Assembly (NCBI GenBank): GCA_020859645.1
Contig: JAJBVU010000324.1
Span: 3,695 to 32,730 of the forward strand
Direction: 5' to 3'
Origin: Eubacterium sp.
GTDB lineage: Bacteria; Bacillota; Clostridia; Lachnospirales; CAG-274
DNA length: 29,036 bases
The notes below the pieces were generated by a model. That model worked only from the letters and a program-made list of their open reading frames with translations. It searched no databases and was not told the origin of the DNA. Every line of letters starts with the position of its first letter. Position 1 is the stretch's first letter. This document shows positions 1-8,436 of the stretch, one piece after another. The position numbers and the translations under genes were made by a program.

Positions 1-1
1 C

Positions 2-3000
2 GGTTGTACAAACTTAAGCAACATAACTTTATCAGATAATCTGTCAAGCATAGGCAGCTATGCTTTCTATGGCTGTGCAAGCTTAAGCAGTATAATCATA
101 CCGGAAAGCGTAACAACCTTCGGCAGTTCTGCTTTTTCAAATACCAGCTTGGAAAAGGTTTATTGTTATGAAGGTTCGGCAGCCGCCGACACAAGTCTTT
201 ATCCCTACGGAGTTTCAATTTATTATTTATCAGCCGACGGCGGAGAACCTGTGTTAGGTATTGAAAGCTGCGGAAATATGTATGCTCCCACAGAAACCGG
301 CACCTTTGCTTTAGGCACTGTACTCTTATCAAAAAGCAGTATGACAGTAACAGCGGCTGATGATCTTACCGTTAGGACTTTAAATGACTTACTTGCAGTT
401 TACGCTGCAGGCACAAGCTCAGTAAGATTTACATCAAGCGACGGCGATACTGTAAGACCCATTTATAAGATAGATGTTTTAACGCCCGGCACATTGACAG
501 TTACAGTTGATGTAAACTCCGGCAAGAAGATTGTACTTGTTGAAGATGACGGTTCTTACACGGTTGTAACAAGCTATACAAACGAGGGTGCCGACAAGGC
601 AGAAGGCTATGAGCTTTCAGCATATGTTGAAGAAGGCACATACTACTTCGGCGGCGTAGGCACTAATTCTTATACCTACAGTGTAAGCATCAGCACAAGC
701 TCAAGCTCAGGTTCAGGCTCAGGCTCAGCTGAAGAAACCACCACTGAGACAACTACGGAAGCAACCACTGAAGCAACAACTGAGGCAGCTACGGAAGCAA
801 CAACTGAAGCTTCAGATTCCTATACATTTGTGGTTGACAGAGACATGACAGCAGGTATGGCAGAGGGCGATACGATTACTATTTCAAGCGTAACCATGAC
901 AGCTTTACAGGCTCTTGAGCTTACAGCAATCGGCGGATCTACAATCGGTGCATATACTTACACCAATGCACTCAAATCAAGCGGTGTAAACACATCAGTC
1001 ATTGTTGACGGCGCCGCAACAGCTAACTACAGAATACATTCTTCTTATACTGCATATGAGGACTGCACAATGACAATTGCCACAAAGGTTCCTTCTGGCA
1101 AGAAGGTTTCAGTTGCTATACTTAATGATGACGGAACATATTCATCCTTGTTCTACTCAGACGGTTCTTCTGCAGCTTATGCCGACGGAACAGCAGGCAC
1201 AATAGGCAACGCTGAAATTAAAGTTTCACTTGCAGCAGGCGAAACCCTGTACTTAATGGGCAACGGAACTAACCTTGAAGTTTATGCAGTTAACGTAACA
1301 GCAGGCATCAGCGCCGTAAGCAGTTCATCGATTACTACAGAAGCTTCAACAGAAACAACAACTGAAGCAACAACTGAAGCAACAACCGAAGCAACAACTG
1401 AAGCAGAGACAGAATCTACTACAGAAGCTGCTGCTTCAGGCGACACATACACTGCTACAGCAGCAGGCTCTATAGCTTTGGGTACTGTACTCTTATCCTC
1501 AAGCAATATTAAAGTAACAGCAGCTGACGACCTTACTGTAAAGGATACAGATACAGAAAGTGATGATAATCTGCTTGCAGTTTACGGTGCAGGTACATCC
1601 GATGTAAGATTTACATCAAGCGAAGGAAACACTGTAAGACCTGTTTATAAGATCGATGTTTTAACACCGGGCACATTAACAGTAATAGCCGATATAAACT
1701 CAACTAAGAAGATTGTTCTTTGTAAAGCTGACGATTCTTATACGGTTGTAGCAAGCTATACAAACGAAGGTACAGACAAGGCAGAAGGCTATGAGCTTTC
1801 GGCAGAAGTTGAAGCAGGTACATATTACGTCGGCGGCGTAGGCACTAACATTTACATCTACAGTGTAAGCTTAACCACCGGCTCAGGCTCATCTGAAGAA
1901 TCTTCGGAAACAACAACGAGTGAGCCCGCTGCAGGCACAGCTAAGCTCAGTGTATTAGACGAATCTACCGGAGCTTCGTCAATCTCTCTCGCTGTAGGAA
2001 AGACAAAGACAGTTGATATTGACCTTACAGATATTTCAGAGGATACACCTGTAAACAATATTACCTTCTATGTAACATACGATCCTTCAGTTGCAGTAGT
2101 TAAATCAGCTGAAATGATTACATCCGGCGGAACACTTTCATCAACAGCAGGTGATGACCTTGATTTCGTTATTGTTTCATCACTTATAGGAACCGACAGT
2201 CATTATACAGCTGATATGGTAGGCAAAACTGCCTTTGAAGCAGGCGTTATAAAGGCTGCTTATATATCAGGCGACTATACAGACTCATCTGTATCATCAC
2301 TCACTACATTCAGCGAGGACACAACTCTTCTTAAGCTTACATTTGAGGGCGTTGAAACAGGCTCAACAGATGTATCTCTTGAAGTTGTTGACTGCAACAA
2401 TATTCCCGACCTGACAAACACAGTTGAGTCAAGAGCAATCAGTGTAGAAACTTCAGACGCAGTTATTACAGTAACCGGTTCAGGCTCATCTGAAACAACT
2501 ACAGAAGCTGAAACAGAATCTACTACATCAGCTTCAGGAAGTTCAGACACATACAGCGAAACAGCAGCAGGTTCTTATGCTCTCGGCGATGTTATTTATA
2601 CATCAGCTAACTTGACAGTTACAGCAGCCGATACTCTTACAATTAAGGCTGTAAATGATTTATTTGCAATCTACGGCGCAGGCACATCCGACCTTAGATT
2701 GACATCAAGCGACGGAGATATGGTAAGACCTATTTATAAGATCGATGTGACAACAGCCGGAACGCTGACAGTGACAGCCGATGTAAACTCAACTAAGAAG
2801 ATTGTTCTTGTTAAGGATGACGGTTCTTACACAGTTGTAACAAGCTATACAAACGAAGGTTCCGACAAGGCATCGAGCTATGAGCTTTCGGCAGAAGTTG
2901 AAGCAGGTACATATTACTTCGGCGGTGTAGGCTCTAACGTTTATACATACAGTGTAAGCTTAGACACCGGCTCAGGCTCATCTGAAACAACTACAGAAGC

Positions 3001-4264
3001 AGAGACAGAATCTACTACATCAGCTCCTTCAGGCGACGAAGGCACAGTTTATGTTTTAACTCCTGCTTCAAGCGATGACACAGCAGCAGCTAACGAATTG
3101 CTTTATCGTGATTCTTCAATGTCTGTTTATGCCGGTCCTTACGGTGCAATAGCTTATACGAGAACAGACGGTTCTCTTGTATGGCAGCTTACAGACGCTG
3201 AAGTCAACAGCGACAAATTTGCAACAGCCATTGTTGACGGAACAACATATTCAAACAAGTTCAGAAACGGCTGTTCTGTTGTTGCAGCAGCTGACGGCTC
3301 TGTAACAGTTACTCTAATCGCTATGAGTGCAGGTAAGACATTTGCCGCATTCGAATATGACGAAGCTTCAGATACTTATAACGCAGTTGCTTCCTGTGCA
3401 ATATCAGATAGGGACTGCGAAGGTGCTCTTACATGGACAGCCACAGCAGGCACAACCTACTATGTAGGCGGCAACGGAACTAACCCTGCTATTCTACTTC
3501 CATACGATTACAGCAGTGCAGAAGAAACTACAGAAGAAACTACCGAAGCAACTACCGAAGAATATACAGAAACAACTACAGAAGCTGCAACGGGATCTGA
3601 TTCAGAAGAGACAACCGAATCGGGTGACGTTGACACGTCGTCAGGTCAGCTTAAGGTTTCCGCTCCTGAAAATGCCAAGCTCGGCAATACCCTTGAGGTT
3701 AAGCTGATAATGAGAGATGTTGACGTAATTTCCGGCGGACAGTTTGTCTTGAACTATGACAATACAAAGGTAAGCCTTGACAGTGACAGCTGCAGTGCAG
3801 GGGCTGTTCTCACAGACAACGGCATAACCCCCGTAGTAAATGCGGATAACGATGCCGGAACCTGTGCAGTTGCATTTATATCCAACCCCACAGCCAACTT
3901 TGACGCAGAAGGCACGATTATGACATTTACGTTTACAACTATAGCCGAGGGTAAGGCTGAATTCAGCGTTTCTGATTTAAGCTTCTCATATAAGTCGGGA
4001 ACGAAGTATATTGAGCTTAATATTTCCTCCGCTGCTGATTCAACCAACATTACAGACTATATATTAGGCGATGTAAACGATGATAACAAAATCAATTATC
4101 TTGATGCAGTTGTTATTTTAAGAAGTATAGTCGGCTTAACAACCTTGGATGAAACTCATAAGCTTGCGGCAGATGTTGACGGAAACGGCTCAGTAAATTA
4201 TCAGGACGCTATGTACATTTTGGACTATTCAGCCGGAAACATTACAAGCTTCGGTGATTTATAA
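2..4264 (+). CDS. Large secreted BspA-LRR / beta-repeat / cohesin-like / dockerin protein (5' truncated by window edge)
   Basis: The reading frame is open from base 2, so the true start lies outside the window; about 1420 residues are visible. The first ~75 residues are BspA-type leucine-rich repeats (short GCxxLxxIxLPxxVxxIGxxAF units). Three near-identical ~135-residue beta-rich modules follow (bases 299-691, 1466-1873, 2570-2962), alternating with two diverged relatives (about 820-1310 and 3040-3510). Thr/Glu-rich linkers built on ETTTEATTEA separate the modules. Two cohesin-like beta-sandwich modules lie at about 1937-2478 and 3640-4040. The C terminus (4067-4255) is a type I dockerin with two Ca-binding loops beginning GDVNDDNKIN and ADVDGNGSVN. 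Known: dockerins dock onto cohesins in cellulosome-type complexes, and LRR_5 modules occur in surface adhesins. Inferred: a surface-complex component that binds ligand or carbohydrate. The beta repeats are not assigned to a named family, and no catalytic domain is visible. Confidence 0.85.
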   Translation, partial: GCTNLSNITLSDNLSSIGSYAFYGCASLSSIIIPESVTTFGSSAFSNTSLEKVYCYEGSAAADTSLYPYGVSIYYLSADGGEPVLGIESCGNMYAPTETGTFALGTVLLSKSSMTVTAADDLTVRTLNDLLAVYAAGTSSVRFTSSDGDTVRPIYKIDVLTPGTLTVTVDVNSGKKIVLVEDDGSYTVVTSYTNEGADKAEGYELSAYVEEGTYYFGGVGTNSYTYSVSISTSSSSGSGSGSAEETTTETTTEATTEATTEAATEATTEASDSYTFVVDRDMTAGMAEGDTITISSVTMTALQALELTAIGGSTIGAYTYTNALKSSGVNTSVIVDGAATANYRIHSSYTAYEDCTMTIATKVPSGKKVSVAILNDDGTYSSLFYSDGSSAAYADGTAGTIGNAEIKVSLAAGETLYLMGNGTNLEVYAVNVTAGISAVSSSSITTEASTETTTEATTEATTEATTEAETESTTEAAASGDTYTATAAGSIALGTVLLSSSNIKVTAADDLTVKDTDTESDDNLLAVYGAGTSDVRFTSSEGNTVRPVYKIDVLTPGTLTVIADINSTKKIVLCKADDSYTVVASYTNEGTDKAEGYELSAEVEAGTYYVGGVGTNIYIYSVSLTTGSGSSEESSETTTSEPAAGTAKLSVLDESTGASSISLAVGKTKTVDIDLTDISEDTPVNNITFYVTYDPSVAVVKSAEMITSGGTLSSTAGDDLDFVIVSSLIGTDSHYTADMVGKTAFEAGVIKAAYISGDYTDSSVSSLTTFSEDTTLLKLTFEGVETGSTDVSLEVVDCNNIPDLTNTVESRAISVETSDAVITVTGSGSSETTTEAETESTTSASGSSDTYSETAAGSYALGDVIYTSANLTVTAADTLTIKAVNDLFAIYGAGTSDLRLTSSDGDMVRPIYKIDVTTAGTLTVTADVNSTKKIVLVKDDGSYTVVTSYTNEGSDKASSYELSAEVEAGTYYFGGVGSNVYTYSVSLDTGSGSSETTTEAETESTTSAPSGDEGTVYVLTPASSDDTAAANELLYRDSSMSVYAGPYGAIAYTRTDGSLVWQLTDAEVNSDKFATAIVDGTTYSNKFRNGCSVVAAADGSVTVTLIAMSAGKTFAAFEYDEASDTYNAVASCAISDRDCEGALTWTATAGTTYYVGGNGTNPAILLPYDYSSAEETTEETTEATTEEYTETTTEAATGSDSEETTESGDVDTSSGQLKVSAPENAKLGNTLEVKLIMRDVDVISGGQFVLNYDNTKVSLDSDSCSAGAVLTDNGITPVVNADNDAGTCAVAFISNPTANFDAEGTIMTFTFTTIAEGKAEFSVSDLSFSYKSGTKYIELNISSAADSTNITDYILGDVNDDNKINYLDAVVILRSIVGLTTLDETHKLAADVDGNGSVNYQDAMYILDYSAGNITSFGDL
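299..691 (+). repeat. Intragenic beta-module repeat, copy 1 of 3
   Basis: Copy 1 of a ~131-residue module within the large dockerin protein. It runs from GTFALG to TYSVSI. The stretch encoding YTVVTSYTNEG is almost identical in DNA sequence to copies 2 and 3, which suggests recent duplication or gene conversion. Confidence 0.8.
1466..1873 (+). repeat. Intragenic beta-module repeat, copy 2 of 3
   Basis: Copy 2 of the same module, from GSIALG to IYSVSL. It carries a short insertion (about five residues, including DTES) after TVKDT relative to copies 1 and 3. It is preceded by the Thr/Glu linker at about 1336-1430. Confidence 0.8.
2570..2962 (+). repeat. Intragenic beta-module repeat, copy 3 of 3
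   Basis: Copy 3 of the module, from GSYALG to TYSVSL, flanked by Thr/Glu linkers. It ends with the same TYYFGGVG motif as copy 1 and shares long DNA stretches with the other two copies. Confidence 0.8.
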
Positions 4265-4279
4265 AAGGAGGGCTGTATT

Positions 4280-4963
4280 GTGATATTGAATTTTACAAAT
4301 AGCAAAATAAAGCTTTTAACAGCCTTAGTCTTTGTATTAATATGCTTTTCGGCATTCATATGCACTGCCCAAGCGGCAGAAGCCTATGTTTCGGTTGATG
4401 CTCCCGAAACAGCGGTTGTAGGTGATACAATTGATGTTGATATAGTTTTAAGCGATGCCGAAGATCTTACCGGCGGAAGCGTTTACGTCAGCTTTAACAG
4501 AAAAAAGCTGCAGATCACAAGCATAACAACGGGAAGTGTTATCAAAAACTACTATCCTACTGTAAACCTCGAAAATGAAGAGTATTTAAGCGTTATTACC
4601 TTCGGTTCGATTTTTGCATCTGATATAAACGGAACGCTCGCTACTCTTACCTTTGAGGTAATCGGCTCAGGCGAGGCTTCAATAAAAATCAGTACGGATT
4701 ATACCGAATTTTCGGGCGATTTCACCGGCATGGAAATAAACTATATAACCTACAGCGTAAGCAATGCCACAGTTAAAATCTTTAAGTCGGGAGATGTCAA
4801 CAACGATGACAGCGTAGACTTACTTGACGTCATAAGCATTATGAAGTATTTAAACGGCGAAATCAGCCTTGACAGTACTTCTCAAAATGCAGCCGATGTA
4901 GACAAAAACGGCATAATAGATGATGTCGATGCGGCAGCAATATTGAAGGATTTAACATATTAG
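4280..4963 (+). CDS. Secreted small cohesin-dockerin protein (adaptor-scaffoldin-like)
   Basis: This 227-residue protein starts with GTG, placed 6-7 bases after AGGAGGG, only 15 bases downstream of the preceding dockerin gene, so the two are probably co-transcribed. Residues 1-32 form a signal peptide (basic start, hydrophobic LLTALVFVLICFSAF core, TAQA cleavage site). Residues ~34-165 are a cohesin-like module with the usual opening (VSVDAPETAVVGDTIDVDI) and alternating beta strands. Residues ~170-226 form a type I dockerin with loops GDVNNDDSVD and ADVDKNGIID. One cohesin plus one dockerin matches the architecture of adaptor scaffoldins such as ScaC of Ruminococcus flavefaciens. Inferred: it links a dockerin-bearing protein to another cohesin. 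Which dockerin it binds cannot be told from sequence. Confidence 0.83.
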   Translation: MILNFTNSKIKLLTALVFVLICFSAFICTAQAAEAYVSVDAPETAVVGDTIDVDIVLSDAEDLTGGSVYVSFNRKKLQITSITTGSVIKNYYPTVNLENEEYLSVITFGSIFASDINGTLATLTFEVIGSGEASIKISTDYTEFSGDFTGMEINYITYSVSNATVKIFKSGDVNNDDSVDLLDVISIMKYLNGEISLDSTSQNAADVDKNGIIDDVDAAAILKDLTY

Positions 4964-5002
4964 TCAAGATCCTTATAACCGGAATATTTAATTATCCGTA
5001 AA

Positions 5003-5057
5003 CTTAAAAGGGATAGGAACACGAGATTTAATTCTCTGTATCCTATCCCTTTTTAAG
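5003..5057. terminator. Bidirectional intrinsic terminator between convergent genes
   Basis: A long inverted repeat: arm 5003-5018 (CTTAAAAGGGATAGGA) pairs with 5041-5057 with a one-base bulge. The stem extends inward through ACA/TGT and GAGA/TCTC pairs. A T run follows the stem on both strands, as expected for convergent genes ending at 4963 and 5063. Confidence 0.9.
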
Positions 5058-5062
5058 TGGGA

Positions 5063-6037
5063 TTATTTAAGATTTTCTTTGAAAAAGTCCTCTAATTTAT
5101 CAAAGGGAATTATGTCTGTTCTGTCATAAAGGTCGGTGTGAACGGCGTCGGGGATAATCATAAGCTCTTTGTTATTGCCCTTTAAATTTTTATAGGCGTC
5201 CTTGCTGAAATAGCAGGAATGAGCCTTTTCACCGTGGATTATGAGAACGGCGCTTCTTATTTCGTCGCTGTACTGTAAAATGGGCATATTCATAAAGGAC
5301 ATACAGCCTGTTACGTTCCATCCGCCGTTTGAGTTGAGAGAGCGCTTGTGGTAGCCTCTGTCGGTTTTATAGTAATCGTAGTAGTCCTTTACGAAGAAGG
5401 GAGCGTCATCGGGAAGAGGGTCGACAACTCCGCCGCCGAGGGTGTAGCTGCCTGTTTTATAGTCGGCGGTTCTCTGAGCGTTAAGGGCTTTTTTCTTTTC
5501 GTATCTTGCTTCTTCGCTGTCCTCGCTGTCAAAATAGCCTTTTGCATTTACTCTTGTCATATCATACATTGTGGAAGCCACTGTTGCCTTAATTCTTGTG
5601 TCAAGAGCCGCTGTGTTAAGAGCCATACCGCCCCAGCCGCAGATTCCTATAATGCCTATTTTTTCGGGGTCAGCCATATCGTTTGTTGACAGGAAGTCAA
5701 CGGCAGCCTGAAAGTCCTCTGTGTTGATGTCGGGTGAAGCCATATATCTTGGTTCGCCGCCGCTTTCCCCTGTAAATGAGGGATCAAAGGCTATTGTTAA
5801 AAAGCCCCTTTCAGCCATTGTCTGGGCATATAAGCCTGCCGCCTGTTCCTTTACCGCTCCGAAGGGTCCGCAGACTGCAATTGCCGGAAGTCTGCCCTCT
5901 GCACCCTTGGGAACATACATATCCGCCGCAAGAGTTATGCCGTATCTGTTGTGAAATGTAACCTTGCTGTGGTCAACTTTTTCGCTTTTGGGAAATGTTT
6001 TGTCCCATTCTTTTGTTAAATTCAATTTTTCTGTCAT
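5063..6037 (-). CDS. Alpha/beta hydrolase (dienelactone-hydrolase-like), cytosolic paralogue
   Basis: This 324-residue alpha/beta hydrolase has no signal peptide. The nucleophile elbow reads GICGWGG, placing Cys133 where most relatives have Ser. A C-terminal His at ~300 lies in the motif AVHTDLYD. A Cys-His-(Asp) triad is known from dienelactone hydrolases, but the substrate here is unknown. It is a close paralogue of the lipoprotein hydrolase at 8437-9594; long blocks such as AVCGPFGAVKEQA and DPEKIGIIGICGWGGMAL are shared. It is the last gene of the minus-strand cluster, 36 bases after the flavodoxin/aldo-keto reductase gene and directly before a strong terminator. The ATG follows an AAAGGAAG ribosome site. 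Confidence 0.85.
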   Translation of the reverse strand: MTEKLNLTKEWDKTFPKSEKVDHSKVTFHNRYGITLAADMYVPKGAEGRLPAIAVCGPFGAVKEQAAGLYAQTMAERGFLTIAFDPSFTGESGGEPRYMASPDINTEDFQAAVDFLSTNDMADPEKIGIIGICGWGGMALNTAALDTRIKATVASTMYDMTRVNAKGYFDSEDSEEARYEKKKALNAQRTADYKTGSYTLGGGVVDPLPDDAPFFVKDYYDYYKTDRGYHKRSLNSNGGWNVTGCMSFMNMPILQYSDEIRSAVLIIHGEKAHSCYFSKDAYKNLKGNNKELMIIPDAVHTDLYDRTDIIPFDKLEDFFKENLK

Positions 6038-6073
6038 CTTTAAAACTTCCTTTCTTTGATATAATTTTTGTTT

Positions 6074-7537
6074 TTAATACCAGTCGTGTTTTTCGTTTCT
6101 GTCAAGTGCGTTGATTTGTTCCATTTCCTCATCGGTAAGCTCAAAGCCGAACAGGTCAAGGTTTTCTCTTATATGGTCGGGGTTTGACGAACCGGGAATT
6201 ACAACAACGCCCTTTTGTAAGTTCCAACGGAGAATAACCTGTGCTGAAGTGACATCGTGAGCCGCCGCAATAGTAGAAATTGTTTCGTCGGACAAAAGCT
6301 CCGCTGTGTAGCCTCTGCCGCCGAAGGGATACCAACCCTGAACAACTATGCCCAAGCTTTGAATATAGGGTATAACGTTATTTTCCTGATAGTAGGGGTG
6401 AATTTCATTTTGAACCAGTGCCGGGGTAATTGATACCTGGGGAAGAAATTCAGTAAGCTCTTCAACATACCAGTTTGACAAGCCTATGGAGCGGATTTTT
6501 CCGTCTGCAACAGCCTGTTCCATAGCCTTATAGGCTTCAACGTCATTGTCGCCGGGGTGGTGAAGAAGCATCATATCAATATAGTCAAGCCCCATTCTTT
6601 CAAGGGCTTCGTCTATAGCCTCAGCCGCATTATCGTATTGATTGGGATAAAGCTTTGTTATAACGAAAATTTCTTCTCTGGGTACGTCCGATTCCCTTAC
6701 CGCCTTTCCGACTGCCGCTTCATTGCCGTACATATAGGCAGTGTCAATAAGCCTTCCTCCGGCTTCAAGCAAAGCTGCTATTGAAACAGCACATTCCTCG
6801 TCCGAAAGGCTGTATGTTCCCAAGCCCATTATAGGCATTTCATAACCGCTGTTAAGCAGTACCGTTTTGCTTTCAAAATCAAATTCGCCCACTGTTTTTA
6901 CCTCGCTTATATCCAAATTTAAACTGTTTACCCATTCCATAACTTCATCGCTTGAAGCATCAGCCGCAAATCTTCTTCCGTCTATCCAAGCTGTACTGTC
7001 GGAGCAAAGACTGTGCAAGTTTGTGTCGCTGCTGCCTATACCGCTTGAGTGGGAAGTGCAGAATGGAATGATTGTCTTTCCGCTGAAATCATAGCTTTCC
7101 AAAAATGTGCTTATAATTCTCGGTGCCTGTCCGTGCCAAATAGGATAGCCTATGAAAACAATGTCATACTGATCCATATTTTCCACTGTGCCTGAAACTT
7201 CAGGACGTGCAGAGCTGTCATTTTGCTCCTTTGTTGTTCTGGAGTTTGAATTGTTATAATTTAAGTCAGCTTCGGTATAGGGGTCTGCGGCAATTATTTC
7301 ATATAAATCGGCGGAAGTGCCGTCGCTTATATATTCCGCAATCTGCTCTGTTGTTCCCGTACAGGAGAAATAAGCCACCAAAGCATTTGTTTTTGCGGAA
7401 ACGTCTGCTTCTGTTTCAGTGCTGCTTTCAGCTGTATTTGAATTGTTAAGCGAAACAGATGAGGCTTTTGCCGCACAGCCTGTTGTATTTGCCGCCGCAA
7501 TAAACAGCGACAATAAGCTTATTAAAATTTTCTTCAT
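6074..7537 (-). CDS. Lipoprotein fusion of flavodoxin and aldo/keto reductase
   Basis: A 487-residue protein. Residues 1-21 are a lipoprotein signal with lipobox TTGC, so the mature N-terminal Cys21 should be lipidated and the enzyme held outside the membrane. Residues ~50-205 are a flavodoxin domain (FMN phosphate loop SCTGTTEQIA, then IGYPIWHGQAPR). Residues ~220-487 are a complete aldo/keto reductase with catalytic residues Asp265, Tyr270, Lys295 and His326 and the C-terminal IPGSSNPDHIREN cofactor-binding motif. Known: these reductases use NAD(P)H and flavodoxins carry electrons through FMN. Odd: both cofactors are normally cytosolic, yet the fusion carries an export signal. Inferred: electron transfer or quinone/carbonyl reduction at the cell surface, or an unusual cofactor supply. 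It belongs with the adjacent flavodoxin and hydrolase genes. Confidence 0.87.
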   Translation of the reverse strand: MKKILISLLSLFIAAANTTGCAAKASSVSLNNSNTAESSTETEADVSAKTNALVAYFSCTGTTEQIAEYISDGTSADLYEIIAADPYTEADLNYNNSNSRTTKEQNDSSARPEVSGTVENMDQYDIVFIGYPIWHGQAPRIISTFLESYDFSGKTIIPFCTSHSSGIGSSDTNLHSLCSDSTAWIDGRRFAADASSDEVMEWVNSLNLDISEVKTVGEFDFESKTVLLNSGYEMPIMGLGTYSLSDEECAVSIAALLEAGGRLIDTAYMYGNEAAVGKAVRESDVPREEIFVITKLYPNQYDNAAEAIDEALERMGLDYIDMMLLHHPGDNDVEAYKAMEQAVADGKIRSIGLSNWYVEELTEFLPQVSITPALVQNEIHPYYQENNVIPYIQSLGIVVQGWYPFGGRGYTAELLSDETISTIAAAHDVTSAQVILRWNLQKGVVVIPGSSNPDHIRENLDLFGFELTDEEMEQINALDRNEKHDWY

Positions 7538-7550
7538 TTGTTTCCCCTCC

Positions 7551-7778
7551 TTAATCGTTTCGCAGTCTGTAAATCAGAAAATCAAGGCAGTCGATGCGTT
7601 TTTGTTCTTTATGAAGAGAACCTAACAGTAAATCCCTGTGCTGACCCAAAATTTTAAGGGCTTCCGAAACTTTCTTTTCTCCTATAAAGCTCATACATTT
7701 TTCCGTTGTTTCCTTATTACAGCCTGCGTCAATCAAATTTTGATAAATACTTCCATATACATCATTTGCATCTGCCAT
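7551..7778 (-). CDS. Small predicted helical protein of the flavodoxin/AKR cluster
   Basis: A 75-residue soluble protein starting MADANDVYG. An ATG two codons upstream (7784) directly abuts the GGGGAG ribosome site, while the ATG at 7778 has six bases of spacing, so the shorter start is preferred. The sequence looks fully helical, with Cys at two positions (DAGCNKE and EKCMSF) and a C-terminal DCLDFLIYRL helix. No motif identifies a function. It lies 13 bases upstream of the lipoprotein fusion gene and after the stand-alone flavodoxin, so it is probably translated in the same message. Confidence 0.7.
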   Translation of the reverse strand: MADANDVYGSIYQNLIDAGCNKETTEKCMSFIGEKKVSEALKILGQHRDLLLGSLHKEQKRIDCLDFLIYRLRND

Positions 7779-7817
7779 TTTCATCTCCCCTTTTCATTAT
7801 ATTTATGGTGTTGCCGA

Positions 7818-8324
7818 TTAACCGATGATCCAATTTTTTATTGCTGTTTCCGCATTGTCAATATCACTGCCTAAAATTGCAAGCCCTTTTTTTATACGGG
7901 CTCCTTTGCAGACACGTTTCAACTCTTTTGCGGTATCGGCAAAGCCGCTTCCTTCGTGAGTACAAAAGGGGTGTATTGCTTTGCCTGTCCAGTCAAAGCT
8001 TTCTAAAAAAGTGTATACCGCCATTGGCATATTTCGCCAGTAGTTGGGATAGCCTAAGTATATTTCTTCATATTTATCAATGCTTTTAGGCAGCACCACA
8101 AGCTCCGGTCTTGCGTTGTTCCTCAAGTCCTCCCGAGCCTGTTTTATACAAACAGAATATGATGAAGAATATGAATTTTTCTGTTCGATTTTAAATATGT
8201 CTGAATTTGCCGTTTTAGCCACTATTTTTGCCGCTTTTTCGGTGTTTCCCACGTTTAAATGACGATATTCTCCGGCAAAATAGTTTTCTCCGGCTCTTGA
8301 ATAAAAAACAGTTAATTTTGCCAT
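7818..8324 (-). CDS. Flavodoxin family protein
   Basis: A 168-residue single-domain flavodoxin-like protein without a signal peptide. It begins with beta1 (KLTVFYSRAGENY), the position of the FMN phosphate loop, continues through EEIYLGYPNYWRNMPMAVYTFLE and has PFCTHEGSGFADT late in the domain. These motifs match those in the N-terminal half of the lipoprotein fusion at 6074-7537, so the two are probably related. An ideal AGGAGG site precedes the ATG. A structured hairpin lies immediately upstream and no clear promoter separates it from the hydrolase gene at 8437. Likely role: FMN-dependent electron transfer; partner unknown. Confidence 0.85.
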   Translation of the reverse strand: MAKLTVFYSRAGENYFAGEYRHLNVGNTEKAAKIVAKTANSDIFKIEQKNSYSSSYSVCIKQAREDLRNNARPELVVLPKSIDKYEEIYLGYPNYWRNMPMAVYTFLESFDWTGKAIHPFCTHEGSGFADTAKELKRVCKGARIKKGLAILGSDIDNAETAIKNWIIG

Positions 8325-8347
8325 TTAAACACCTCCTCTTAAAAACA

Positions 8348-8415
8348 TCCCGGAACGGCATATTTAAGAAAGCGGTGAGCTGATTACTCCCCCCTGCTCA
8401 AGCGTCATTCCGGGA
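8348..8415 (-). terminator. Structured hairpin: terminator or attenuator ahead of the flavodoxin gene
   Basis: On the minus strand TCCCGGAA (8415-8408), a three-base bulge and CG pair with CG plus TTCCGGGA (8357-8348). The long loop holds a second stem, TGAGC/GCTCA. The outer stem is followed by TGTTTTT and then the flavodoxin ribosome site. It may end the hydrolase transcript or act as an attenuator, since no promoter is visible between it and the flavodoxin gene. Confidence 0.65.
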
Positions 8416-8436
8416 TTATGGTTTTATTTGCTCAAA

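Noticed and set aside
732..1430. Short-period repeats (ACAACTGAAGC-type) that could be taken for a CRISPR array or minisatellite
   Set aside because: They encode the ETTTEATTEA linkers in frame and have no unique spacers of constant length.
3516..3707. Lys/Gln-rich open frame inside the large dockerin gene
   Set aside because: A frame-shifted shadow of the Thr/Glu linker with no ribosome site.
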